A stretch of 64,000 nt of DNA from Shewanella olleyana. GTDB lineage: Bacteria > Pseudomonadota > Gammaproteobacteria > Enterobacterales > Shewanellaceae. The notes under the pieces are model-generated. The model worked only from the letters and a program-made list of their open reading frames with translations, had not been told where the DNA came from and did not search any database. The position numbers and the translations under genes are program-made. Shown piece by piece: positions 52,445 to 61,995 of this stretch. The stretch's first letter is position 1. Every line of letters begins with the position of its first letter. The DNA lies in the NCBI RefSeq assembly GCF_023283825.1, contig NZ_JAKILD010000022.1, positions 22,425-86,424 of the forward strand, given 5' to 3'.

Positions 52445-55400
52445 TTAGTCTTCTTGCACTGTTGCTTCGGCAGAACTAGAGTAAGTCGTACTTAGATCGT
52501 CACCCACAGCATAACTTTCGAAGTCCTCAGATAGAACCGCCGTATCTGTTGCATCAGCAATCACGATATCATCAGCTAATAACTCTTTTGCTGACTCTTT
52601 CGAAGAGCTACCAATACGTATTTGATACGTTTCTGTCGCTGTACCTGTATTGATTGCTTCATAAGGACCGTAGAACGTTGTACCGCCATCAATTGACAAA
52701 AAGTAACCTGTTGCTGTCCACTCAATTACTGCATTTATTTCAGAATCATCAAAATAGGTTAAGCCTTCAATGGTTTGTTGAGATTTTGCTGCATCACGAT
52801 ATTTAACCACACCGTCTTTAGCAAAGATTATTTCGCCCGTTAGGTTACTTGAAGAGGCTGAGCCACCATAAATACTAATATAAGCAGTATTATCTTCGCT
52901 AACATCTGGTGTCGCAGTGAAGTCCGAAATGGCTTGTAGCTTAATGCTTGCTGAAATAGAGCCTTCGACAATTCCGTCCGTGATTAAACGTAACTCAGCG
53001 TCAGCGTCTAGTGATGTGTCAGCCATTCGGGCAACTTTATTTACACTACTTCCCGCTATAGTCTTAACGGTTGCTTCAGCAGAACTTGAATACATTGAGC
53101 TTAAATCTTCACCTTCAGCATAAGTCTCGAAGTCCTCAGATAGCACTGCATTATCTGTTTCATCAGCAATGACGACATCATCAGCGAGTAATTCTTTTGC
53201 TGACTCTTTCGAAGAGCTACCAATACGAATTTGATACGTTTCTGTCGCTGTACCTGTATTGATTGCTTCATAAGGACCGTAGAACGTTGTGCCACCATCA
53301 ATTGAAAGTGAATAACCTGTTGCTGTCCAAGCAAGAACTACATCAATATCTGTATCATCAAAATAAGTTAAGCCATCAATGGTTTGTTGAGATTTTTCTG
53401 CATCACGATATTTAACAGCGCCATTACTAAAGACAATTTCACCGGTTAGGTTACTTGAAGAAGCAGAGCCACCATAGATACTTATGTAAGCGGTATTATC
53501 TTCAGAAACATCTGGCGTAGCAGTGAAGCCAGCAATTGCTTGTATCTTAATGGTTGTAGAAATAGAACCTTCAGCTAGTGGATCAGTTGTTAAACGTAGC
53601 TCAGCATCAGCATCTGTTGAAGTATCTGCCATTCTGGCAACATTGTTGTCTCCCGTCGCCACAACAACTGTACCTGTAATTGTGATTGCTAATTCAGCGG
53701 TAGTGCCATCATAAGATTCAATAGTAAAGGTATCGATTTCACTTTCACCAACAACAAGTGCTGCAATAGTGGGATCAGCAGTATCAAGTGTATAGGTCCA
53801 TGAGCCATCATCTAATATTGCTAATGTACCGTATGTACCCATTAAGGTTGTCTGAACAATAAAAGCTTCGCCATCATCTGGGTCAAGTACACTGACTAAA
53901 CCTGTAGTCGTTGCTTCATCAGCTGCAATTCTTCCTGTTAAATCAAAGAATACTGCTGGCGTAGGTTCTACAGTGCCATCGCCTACATCAAATACAGACA
54001 CTTCAGCGTAAATAGCTAAGCTATACTTGCTGCCAGTAGCATCTAAAGTTTCTCCTGCATCATAACCTTCAAAGTCATCTGAAAATATACTTGCAGTGCC
54101 AGCGGTATCAGAAAATACTTCAATGTTATCAACATAGAAAGAACCGAAAGGAATCGTTCTATCATTATCACCAAATCTAAATTGGATAGCTTTAACACCA
54201 TCAGCGAACCACTGGTCTAAGCCTGTATAATCAGAGTCAACAACTGCCGCAGTAGAGAATGAACCACCACCAATCACTTCACCATCAATAGTCACGGTGA
54301 TTTGATCTGCTTGATCTAAGTCCCAAGCGATTTCTACATCATAGAACTGCTCTTCAACAAGTGGTGCAGTGATCATATTGCCAGGGTAAGCGTCACTGTC
54401 AGTATTTCGAACAAAGAAACGAGGGTCAATTACAGTGCCGTCGTCTTGAGTTTGAGTTCCTTGAATACGCAAATCTATAAGCGATTCACTAGAACTACCA
54501 GAAGAACCATAAAGCGTAATATAAGCATCTTTGATATTTCCATCACTACCAAGCGCAACCTCTTTAGATATAGATGCAGTCAGCTTACCTTGACGAAGGT
54601 TATCAACGGTAAACCTAATCTCACCCGTATCGCCGCCTGTATCGCTTATTTTTACAACTTGAGTAAGCGAAGCAACACGAATATTAATTTCAGCAGTGGT
54701 ACCATCAATAGAAGCGATAGTGATTGAATCACTTACAGAGTTACCTAATTCAAGGTTCGCTAAAGTATCATTTGCAGTGTTAACCGTGTAAGACCAGCTA
54801 CCGTCGGCGCTGATACTAAATGTACCATAATCAAGTGCTACATCGGTTTGCGCAACAAAAGCGTCTTCTTCAAAGTTTGGATCAATAATGGTTAGTGACC
54901 CAGTTAATGGATTAATAGCAGTATGTTGAACAGTACCGCCCAATTCACCTTCAATGATTGCTGCAACAGGGTCATTGTTATAACCAACAGCGGCTCCAAT
55001 TACGTCAAGTAACGCCTCATCAACAGAGCTCGCTACTTGTGAAGTAGTTTGCAAATTAGTTTGTGCTGTCTCAAGTGTATCTAAAGACTCTTCAGAAAAA
55101 GAACCATCAGCGACGTCACTAGCAAGATCTTGCATAACGGTAGATAAATCTGCGTCTGCGTTGTCTGCATCAACTTGTGATAGTAGCGCTAGCACAGAAC
55201 CATATCTATCAGCATCTTCAGCACCTTCAGCACCAAGTTCAACAGTACCAACTAAAGTAGGAAGCACTTCTGTTGTATCAAAACGAATACCAAAACGAGC
55301 ATTAATTATTTCAGCTTCGACAGCAAACTGGTTTAAATCACTACCTGCGTTTTGAACTGCCATTTCGGTTAAAGGAGAAACAGTATAGGTTGGTATTACT

Positions 55401-56056
55401 AGTATTAAATCTCCATTCTCATCTACAGCATCAGTACCATCTTCATTTTTAACAACTCTAAATTCATCGACACTTACTACAGAACGTAGTTGAGGAGCAT
55501 CTAAGGTTAAACCTGTTGATTCGTCCGTATAAGTACCGCCAGTACATGCAATTAAACCTGTACCTTCGAAATGTATGTTGATAAATGTAACGCCACCTGA
55601 AGTGTCAGAGGTTGCAGTGCCTTGCGCAGGAAGAACCGCAGCACCACTATCATCAACTTCAAATATGTCACAAGTTGCACCATCAATAGGGCCCTTAATA
55701 ATGCTAGCAGAAACATTTAAGGTTGGGTTGATAACAGGTGTAGATGCACCAACACCTTCGGTAAAACCTGCATCATCTGTATAATTAGCAGAAACAGAAA
55801 TAACTGTGCCTTCGTCAGCTTCAGTAATTGTGTAAGATGTGCCGATAGTACCTGTTGACCAAACGTAAGTAAGTGTGTCAGCCATAATTCCGTCAGCATC
55901 AGTAGCCGTTGCTGAAAGCGAGGCGCCAGCAAAAAAGTCGCTTCCGATTATTTCTATACTACCGCGAGTATTTCCATCTAGTTCAGCACCGTCATCACCG
56001 CCACAACCTAATAGGCCTGTCGCAATGATGAGCGGTATAAGAGATTTATTATTCAT
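52445..56056 (-). CDS. Large surface lipoprotein with VCBS-type and LamG-like repeats
   Basis: A 1203-aa predicted lipoprotein. Signal peptide MNNKSLIPLIIATGLLGC (Cys18), then GGDDGAELDG. Order of parts: an Ig-like domain (about 28-112), a helical/beta lipoprotein domain (about 113-375), VCBS-type repeat 1 (FGTFSISADGSWSYTVNTAND-like, about 385-470), LamG/CBM-like domain 1 (about 470-670), VCBS-type 2 (GTLAILDDGSWTYTLDTAD, about 700-800), LamG-like domain 2 (about 800-1000) and 3 (about 1005-1203). Domains 2 and 3 are near copies. It is just downstream of the 1012-aa TonB receptor and near a PL7 lyase, so binding alginate chains at the cell surface is the likely role. No catalytic motif. Confidence 0.8.
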   Translation of the reverse strand: MNNKSLIPLIIATGLLGCGGDDGAELDGNTRGSIEIIGSDFFAGASLSATATDADGIMADTLTYVWSTGTIGTSYTITEADEGTVISVSANYTDDAGFTEGVGASTPVINPTLNVSASIIKGPIDGATCDIFEVDDSGAAVLPAQGTATSDTSGGVTFINIHFEGTGLIACTGGTYTDESTGLTLDAPQLRSVVSVDEFRVVKNEDGTDAVDENGDLILVIPTYTVSPLTEMAVQNAGSDLNQFAVEAEIINARFGIRFDTTEVLPTLVGTVELGAEGAEDADRYGSVLALLSQVDADNADADLSTVMQDLASDVADGSFSEESLDTLETAQTNLQTTSQVASSVDEALLDVIGAAVGYNNDPVAAIIEGELGGTVQHTAINPLTGSLTIIDPNFEEDAFVAQTDVALDYGTFSISADGSWSYTVNTANDTLANLELGNSVSDSITIASIDGTTAEINIRVASLTQVVKISDTGGDTGEIRFTVDNLRQGKLTASISKEVALGSDGNIKDAYITLYGSSGSSSESLIDLRIQGTQTQDDGTVIDPRFFVRNTDSDAYPGNMITAPLVEEQFYDVEIAWDLDQADQITVTIDGEVIGGGSFSTAAVVDSDYTGLDQWFADGVKAIQFRFGDNDRTIPFGSFYVDNIEVFSDTAGTASIFSDDFEGYDAGETLDATGSKYSLAIYAEVSVFDVGDGTVEPTPAVFFDLTGRIAADEATTTGLVSVLDPDDGEAFIVQTTLMGTYGTLAILDDGSWTYTLDTADPTIAALVVGESEIDTFTIESYDGTTAELAITITGTVVVATGDNNVARMADTSTDADAELRLTTDPLAEGSISTTIKIQAIAGFTATPDVSEDNTAYISIYGGSASSSNLTGEIVFSNGAVKYRDAEKSQQTIDGLTYFDDTDIDVVLAWTATGYSLSIDGGTTFYGPYEAINTGTATETYQIRIGSSSKESAKELLADDVVIADETDNAVLSEDFETYAEGEDLSSMYSSSAEATVKTIAGSSVNKVARMADTSLDADAELRLITDGIVEGSISASIKLQAISDFTATPDVSEDNTAYISIYGGSASSSNLTGEIIFAKDGVVKYRDAAKSQQTIEGLTYFDDSEINAVIEWTATGYFLSIDGGTTFYGPYEAINTGTATETYQIRIGSSSKESAKELLADDIVIADATDTAVLSEDFESYAVGDDLSTTYSSSAEATVQED
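52448..53040. repeat. Internal coding repeat, copy B (period 609 bp)
   Basis: Encodes LamG-like domain 3. Long stretches, such as the DNA for GPYEAINTGTATETYQIRIG and SSSKESAKELLADD, are almost identical to copy A. Confidence 0.9.
53057..53649. repeat. Internal coding repeat, copy A (period 609 bp)
   Basis: Encodes LamG-like domain 2. Matches copy B at a fixed offset of 609 bp (203 codons), so the frame is kept. Confidence 0.9.
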
Positions 56057-56120
56057 TTTTATGACTCCAAAAAGATTCTTTTTCCAAATTTAGCTTGTTT
56101 TATTTAAGTACTAGATTTGA

Positions 56121-59100
56121 CTAGTACTTAAAGCTGACACCTGCGAACAGGCGAGGACCGTAATCACTTACTTGACCCAAGTTACCTTGAGTATAGAAGT
56201 CATCACTGCGAGGCTCGCTGAACAAGTTAATTGCTGAAAATTTAACACGAACGTGTTGATTGATTTTATATGCAGCACGAGCTTCCCAAGTACCTGCCTC
56301 ATCAACATAGCGTAGTCTTGTGCCGTTAGAAGTGTATGGTTGGAAGTATTCACTGCGATACTTGTAGATAAGAGCAGTATCAAAATCGCCTATTTGGTAG
56401 TAAAGCTGTCCATTGAATACATGCTCAGAAAATCCAGGTACTGAGGCAGGTGGAACAATACCTGCGGTAAGCTGAGTGGTTACACCGTCTAAATCAGTAG
56501 TAAAAGTATTACCGTAGTTACTGTCTTCAAACTCATAGGTTGTATCGGCGTAGTTATACCCAAACTTCACACCAATGCCTAAATCCCAACGATACGAAAA
56601 TGACGCTTCTATACCATAAAGATCACTAGTTTCTTCAGTCGTTACTGAATTAGTAATAGGTAAAGAAACTTCCTCACCGTCAACGATAAACGTCTCTAAC
56701 TCTGTTTGCTGTTGGAAACCGCCATTAAATTGCTTGTAGTAAACACCTAAAGCTACAATAGAATCTTCGCTTGGGTACCATTCTGCAGCAAGATCATAGT
56801 TCCATGACATTAATGGTTGAAGATCAGGATTACCTGAACCATTAACACCAACCAACAAGTCTTCAACTGATGTAGGGTCATCCGAGTCATCGGTTACAAA
56901 TGTACGGCTATAACCCATATCAGATGGATCTGCACGTGACATACCTCGGTAAATACCGGCCCTCAGGAGAATATAATCATTATAATCAACGACTAAGTTA
57001 ACACTTGGTAGTACTTCAGTGTAATCGCCGCCACTTTCAATTTTTTCAATACTACCGTTTGGTACTAATTCGACGATACCTGTTGCCGGATCAGTGACAA
57101 CGTCGAAACCTTCTCTAAAGCCAATAGAGTTAACGTCAGAATTCACTACACGAACACCAAAGTTACCACGAATAAATTTACCGAACATTTCGGTGTCGTA
57201 ATTAAGCATGGCGTAAGCAGAGGTAGTTTTTTCTGTTACGTCAATAGTACCCGAATTCTCGTACGTAACCTCTGGGTATGCGAATTCACCGCCTTGTGAT
57301 GCTGCTACTGCTTGAGAGAAACACTCGTTATTGTAAGTTGCCCACGAAGCGCCTGTACCGCTTTCTACAACATTACCTGAACTGTCAACATGGGTGATAA
57401 TATCACCGTCAGAAACACTAGATAAAAAATCAGTCTCAGGGAAGGCTATTTGGCAACCTTCAAGTACATCGATGGCCGGTGTTGCAGATTCATCTAAATT
57501 ATATGTAGTTCTTGAGCCATTACCGTTCGAGCCACCAAATTGAACAAATGTTAGCTCAGAAACGCGAACGCCAGCTTGAACGCTACTAAAAAAATCACCG
57601 TCTAGAATATAATCAATATCAACGCGTGCGCCCATAATTTCGTTTTCGCGAACATTTTCTCTGTCGATACGAGTACGAAGGCTATCAGTAAAATTGGAAA
57701 TATCAGTCACATCAAAATCAGTAACGGTGAAATGAGGAATATGTTCACCTAAATCCCAAGATAAGAAAGGACGAGAGCTCGTTCTTCCTCGGTTTGTGAT
57801 TTGTAGTTCTTCACGGCTGGTTTTAGAATAGCCAAGGTCAACACTAATCTTTAGATCATCAGAGAAAAAATGTTCAACGTTCAAGCCATATCCACGATAG
57901 TTTTCTTCTCGCGAAAATTGCTCGCCCGCAGATTCGATACGTTCTTCACCTTCCCAATGTAGAATACCGCCAACATCATTTGTGATCAGATTTTGTCCCG
58001 TTACACCCGGTGTAACGCGCTTTTGTAAGAAAATTAAATCATGACGCGCTTCTGCTTGGGTACGATCTGATATTTGCGCGTCAAAATTGATATCCCATTT
58101 ATCTGAGGGTTGGTATTGTAGAGCAAAGAATAAAGCGTCTCTTTCATCAGATGTTTCATTTTGACGGAAGCTTCTGCTTGAGCCAGTCCATGCGTATTCT
58201 CTGCCATCATCTACTGCAAGACCTGTTTCTGGATCAATATCATTATTATAACCTTGGTTACTCGAACCATCTACGCCATCTTCACAATCGCCCGCTGAGC
58301 TACGGAAAAAACCGGTATTGGTATCGGTTGGATCATTCAAACATGCCCACAAAGATGAACCCGTTGGGCTTGAGCTTCTATATTCAGCTTCTGGCTGGCT
58401 AATATCTTGACGCTGCAAACCCACACTCAAACCAAATGCTTGACCGTTATCAAACTCAAATTGATCAACATAACTTAGTGTTCCACGGTATCCCAAATCA
58501 CCTTGAAGTGAATTGTCAACGTTTGCTTGGTCTGGGTTGTAGTTACCTTTTACTTCAGCCTGAAATCGTTGCTTACTAAAATCTAAAGGCTTAAGTGTCT
58601 CCAGGGTAATAACACCGGCAACCCCACCTTCAATCATGGAAGCGTCTTGTGTTTTATAAATAGCCACTTTCTGCATCAGCTCTGATGGGAACTGAGAAAA
58701 GTTAACTGAACGGTCACCACTACCATTAGTCGCTTCACGGCCATTGATGTTAGTGGCACTTAAGAATGGGCCTAAACCACGAATACTGATTTCAGTAGCA
58801 CCACCATTTTCACGGTGAGATGATGCACCCGTTAATGATTCTAGCGCCTCAGCAATTGAAAGTGCTGGTAAATCACCAATATCTGAAGCAGATAAACCGT
58901 CAACAACCGTGGTAGACTCACGCTTTATTGCAATTTGGTCTTGAATTGTTCTACGTGTACCAGTAACTACAACAACTTCTATATCATTATCAACTTTATC
59001 TAGATTTTCAGTTTCCGCTTCTTGTGCTAATGCTGAAAATGCAAAAGAACTGGTTACAGAAGTAAATGCAGCAAGCTTCATCCATTTTGCTATAGGTGAA

Positions 59101-59159
59101 AGCTTGAACTTCCCTATTTTATGGATGGGTTTTGTTTTTTTACTTATTTTCGTCGACAT
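56121..59159 (-). CDS. Large TonB-dependent receptor, alginate-oligosaccharide type
   Basis: A 1012-aa outer-membrane receptor. An extended N-terminus leads to a signal peptide (WMKLAAFTSVTSSFAFSALAQ), then the TonB-box region IEVVVVTGTRRTIQDQ, plug motifs VVDGLSASDIGDLPALSIAEAL, EISIRGLGPFLSATNINGREATNG and the QMKV-like KVAIYKTQDASMIEGGVAGVITLETLKPLDF. The barrel ends FAGVSFKY. Size and plug sequence fit the Alteromonadales receptors for polysaccharide fragments. It lies between the PL7 lyase gene and the large lipoprotein gene on one strand, so alginate oligosaccharide uptake is inferred. Confidence 0.88.
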   Translation of the reverse strand: MSTKISKKTKPIHKIGKFKLSPIAKWMKLAAFTSVTSSFAFSALAQEAETENLDKVDNDIEVVVVTGTRRTIQDQIAIKRESTTVVDGLSASDIGDLPALSIAEALESLTGASSHRENGGATEISIRGLGPFLSATNINGREATNGSGDRSVNFSQFPSELMQKVAIYKTQDASMIEGGVAGVITLETLKPLDFSKQRFQAEVKGNYNPDQANVDNSLQGDLGYRGTLSYVDQFEFDNGQAFGLSVGLQRQDISQPEAEYRSSSPTGSSLWACLNDPTDTNTGFFRSSAGDCEDGVDGSSNQGYNNDIDPETGLAVDDGREYAWTGSSRSFRQNETSDERDALFFALQYQPSDKWDINFDAQISDRTQAEARHDLIFLQKRVTPGVTGQNLITNDVGGILHWEGEERIESAGEQFSREENYRGYGLNVEHFFSDDLKISVDLGYSKTSREELQITNRGRTSSRPFLSWDLGEHIPHFTVTDFDVTDISNFTDSLRTRIDRENVRENEIMGARVDIDYILDGDFFSSVQAGVRVSELTFVQFGGSNGNGSRTTYNLDESATPAIDVLEGCQIAFPETDFLSSVSDGDIITHVDSSGNVVESGTGASWATYNNECFSQAVAASQGGEFAYPEVTYENSGTIDVTEKTTSAYAMLNYDTEMFGKFIRGNFGVRVVNSDVNSIGFREGFDVVTDPATGIVELVPNGSIEKIESGGDYTEVLPSVNLVVDYNDYILLRAGIYRGMSRADPSDMGYSRTFVTDDSDDPTSVEDLLVGVNGSGNPDLQPLMSWNYDLAAEWYPSEDSIVALGVYYKQFNGGFQQQTELETFIVDGEEVSLPITNSVTTEETSDLYGIEASFSYRWDLGIGVKFGYNYADTTYEFEDSNYGNTFTTDLDGVTTQLTAGIVPPASVPGFSEHVFNGQLYYQIGDFDTALIYKYRSEYFQPYTSNGTRLRYVDEAGTWEARAAYKINQHVRVKFSAINLFSEPRSDDFYTQGNLGQVSDYGPRLFAGVSFKY

Positions 59160-59181
59160 ACCGTACTTCCCCTTAGTATTT

Positions 59182-59416
59182 TAATAAGCATGTTAATGCC
59201 ATTTATTGGTATATTTTTATAGCAAGCAGGTTACTGCCATTAAATTCTTATATTTATTATTGCAAGCAGGATACTGCCATTAAATTCTTATATTTATTAT
59301 TACAAGCAGGATACTGCCATTAAATTCTTATATTTATTATTGCAAGCAGGTTACTGCCATTAAATTCTTATATTTATTATTGCAAGCAGGTTACTGCCAT
59401 TAAATTCTTATATTTA
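59182..59416. repeat. 40-bp tandem repeat array upstream of the alginate-locus receptor
   Basis: Five 40-bp units starting at 59222, 59262, 59302, 59342 and 59382, each with GCAAGCAGG-TTACTGCC (or ATACTGCC) then ATTAAATTCTTATATTT. An eroded sixth copy (AGCATGTTAATGCC, then TTGGTATATTTTTAT) is at about 59187-59220. Each unit contains the dyad GCAG-N4-CTGC. The array ends about 25 bp before the receptor start codon, so it would be in the promoter or 5' UTR. Confidence 0.95.
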
Positions 59417-59556
59417 AATTAAAGTTATATTAATTTCAACAAATGAAACCCAAACAAAAGTTTTAACCTATTAATTTAAATAAAAATATAACCAATAATT
59501 GTAGTTACTAATTACTAATTACTAATTACTAATTTTAAATTGATGTGTTTACTGCG
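59417..59556. other. AT-rich spacer between PL7 gene and the 40-bp array
   Basis: Contains TAGTTACTA (59502-59510), a 9-bp dyad also seen as TAGTAACTA upstream of the PL7 gene, and a TTACTAA 7-bp repeat of four copies (59505-59534). No gene and no clear terminator after the lyase gene. Confidence 0.6.
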
Positions 59557-60546
59557 CTAAAATTTATATCCTTTATGCATGTTATGGATATGATAGAAAG
59601 TGGCTTGCACATGATCACCATCAGCGCCGTCATTGTTTTGATTATAAACACCCACTTTAAAGTACATATACTGGTTACTAGCACTATAACCACTATCTTT
59701 CATATCATAGTACTTAGTAATATTAGGCTTACCTTCCCTGATTATAGTGACGAACAACACTTCATCTTCGACGGAAATTTTATAAGAGAATTTTTCATTT
59801 AAGGCGATTCCGTCATCAGGGTCTGACAAAGTATGTGAACGTGAGCCAATCATATTTATCCAAATATCATCACCATCATTTATTTCATGGGCAAAATAAA
59901 TAGCCCCTTTAGAGTTGGCTGGTAATTTTCGGTAATATAAACGAATAGGTTCGTCGTCCGTCGCGTGAATTTGCCCGATGACCACGCGCCCAACCTTTTT
60001 TTTATCACCTGTGGTAGATACTCGGTTTATTGCCAAAGTCCCTTCCAAACTGCCTTCAACACCCCCAGCCTTAGCTTTCGCCGAACCATGCGCATTGCTG
60101 AAAACCCAATTATTCTTAGTTATGCCACGAACTTTTATTCGACTATTACCTCTACGTAGCATTTCGCGTAGTTCTGTTCTCGCATATTTTGTATTTTTTG
60201 AGGTCTTGGCACCTACGTTTGGGCAAGCGAATACCAAGCCACCATCATCTGCTGTATAAAAAAATGGTTTTAAGTTAAAGCCTTTACCTAATGATTTCTC
60301 ATAGACGGTATCTGCTTTTTGATCTTTGTTGAGATCGGTTGGCAACGTTAACGACCAATCGAGTAAGTCAAAATTTTCACCTGGCTTTTTAAGCGGATCG
60401 AGTTTTGACAAATCCCCCAGTAAAACACCTTCAGCAAGGCTAGTGTGTGACTTAGGAATAAGCGTATTCTCCTCAATTTCCTGAGCATTGAGTGATACGC
60501 TAAAAACAGCTAAAGCAAAAACTAGCACAGCGAAGACGTCACACAT
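59557..60546 (-). CDS. Alginate lyase, polysaccharide lyase family 7
   Basis: A 329-aa secreted enzyme cleaving alginate by beta-elimination. The three PL7 signature motifs are all present: ARTELREML (residues 122-130), GQIHATDD (191-198, catalytic Gln192 and His194) and YFKVGVYNQ (295-303, catalytic Tyr301). The N-terminal signal segment FAVLVFALAVFSVSLNAQ is cleavable and not a lipobox. The start is uncertain: ATG at 60546 has no good ribosome-binding site, while AAAGGA lies about 45 bp upstream and the frame stays open. It leads the locus PL7-receptor-lipoprotein on the minus strand. Confidence 0.9.
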   Translation of the reverse strand: MCDVFAVLVFALAVFSVSLNAQEIEENTLIPKSHTSLAEGVLLGDLSKLDPLKKPGENFDLLDWSLTLPTDLNKDQKADTVYEKSLGKGFNLKPFFYTADDGGLVFACPNVGAKTSKNTKYARTELREMLRRGNSRIKVRGITKNNWVFSNAHGSAKAKAGGVEGSLEGTLAINRVSTTGDKKKVGRVVIGQIHATDDEPIRLYYRKLPANSKGAIYFAHEINDGDDIWINMIGSRSHTLSDPDDGIALNEKFSYKISVEDEVLFVTIIREGKPNITKYYDMKDSGYSASNQYMYFKVGVYNQNNDGADGDHVQATFYHIHNMHKGYKF

Positions 60547-61350
60547 TTTCTTTTGAAAATGTCGGTAAGATTTATATGTGTTGATATTGGAATCCTTTAT
60601 AATTTACGATCTCTTTGTTGAATATGTTCGTGTATTGTTCGGCTTACCTATTTTCAAAGCTTACTTAGAATACCTATATGCGCAGCATATAGAGGCGCAC
60701 CTACACATGAACTTAACTAACCTTGAAAAACGTAATAAAAGTAGGTAAGACTTTGCTTCTAATTAACATCAAAAATTATCAAATTTCGCTGTAAAAAGAA
60801 GCAGAACTCTTTGTTGTATATGATCAAAGAGCTATGATTAATTGCTACACATAGAACCACACACAACTCACCCAAAACAGTTACAACCTTAACAACTCAT
60901 TCACAGCTGCAACTTTGCGTTAAACAAAATATAACCACCACAACACACCGCTGTCAACCAAAATAGTGCCACAAACATTACCAAAAACCAAAATTGGTAG
61001 TAACTAGGGCATGAGAAAGACCAACGAATTGGCTTGTCAAATTTTTCATATAATTAAAAGAAACCGAATAAACAGCAACTTACAGGAAAGTAGAGCTGTT
61101 ATTGTTGAATAGTTTTTATATTCACTACCAATGGATATGACAACATTACCAAATAACAGAACAAAGTTAGTTAGTGATCCAGCTGCATTACCAATTCACA
61201 ATAAGTTATTACCAATTTACAAAGGTGGTTGTTACCTATTTTCATACAGGCATTAACAATAGATGATGTAATGAGATTACAGTTCAGAACTAATATGCAG
61301 ATTATTAGCTGTACGATAATTCGTATTGATTGTGATTTATCATTAATGCT
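60547..61350. other. Promoter-side spacer of the alginate locus with TTACCAA array
   Basis: 800 bp without a gene. It contains ATTACCAA-type octamers at 60977 (with an inverted partner TTGGTAGT at 60994), 61124, 61145, 61187 and 61208. The last four are spaced 21, 42 and 21 bp. The dyad TAGTAACTA is at 60998-61006. These may be operator sites for the lyase gene or relics of an element end. The DNA is about two thirds A+T. Confidence 0.6.
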
Positions 61351-61351
61351 C

Positions 61352-61990
61352 TTGTTGAACGAAGCTGCGCTGTTAGGCTTATTAGTGCTTATTTCGATGC
61401 ATGTCCTGATAACCTTTCAACCGATGATTTGAAGCGCTATTTTGCCAGTTTGATTGCCTTACACTCATGGAGCACGATAAAATTCGACCGTAACGGCTTA
61501 CCGTTTTTCTATCGATATGCCCTTGACCAACAATGACAGTGGCTTAATATTATTAAGCCGCCACAAGTCAATAGACTGCCTGATATTCTTACGCCCGCAG
61601 AAGCCTCTATCGTTATTAGTCTTACTCATAAGCTGCGATATCAAGTGTGCTTTCTCACCTTATACAGTATGGGATTGCGCCTCGATGAGGCTATTTCACT
61701 TCAAGTTGGTGACATCGATTCACAGGTGATGCAGGTGCACATTCGTAACGCCAAAGGTAGTAAAGATGGCAAGCCTGATTCGTTAATGGATAAAGGCGGT
61801 ATTTAAAAAGCGCTTAAGCGGGTCATTGCCGATTGTCCTATTCATATATCCATCAATCTACATAATTTGCGTCACAGCTATGCCACTCACTTGCTAGAAC
61901 AAGGGCTAGACTTACGCTCAGTGCAAAGCCTGCTTGGTCACAACAGCCTTAATACCACAGCCCGATATACCCGTTTCACGACCATCACTA
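61352..61990 (+). pseudogene. Tyrosine recombinase/integrase of an IS91-linked element, decayed
   Basis: The reading from about 61375 gives ISAYFDACPDNLSTDDLKRYF and further WSTIKFDRNGLPFFYRYALDQQ, an in-frame TGA, then QWLNIIKPPQVNRLPDILTPAEAS and the catalytic parts YSMGLRLDEAISLQVGDID (Arg), [16 protein letters not shown] (His-x-x-Arg) and [14 protein letters not shown] (His, Tyr). A TAA and missing segments interrupt it, and the first part of the gene is deleted: the element's left end (TTGTTGAACGAAGC) is joined directly to mid-gene. Same gene as the start seen at 63962. Confidence 0.85.
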
Positions 61991-61995
61991 GCATA

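Noticed and set aside
52917..55932. Several ORFs opposite or out of frame with the large lipoprotein
   Set aside because: They follow the repeat and low-complexity codon pattern of the real gene; Ser/Ala-rich shadows.
59182..59416. Possible CRISPR array
   Set aside because: The 40-bp units are contiguous with no unique spacers, and no cas genes are present. It is a tandem repeat.
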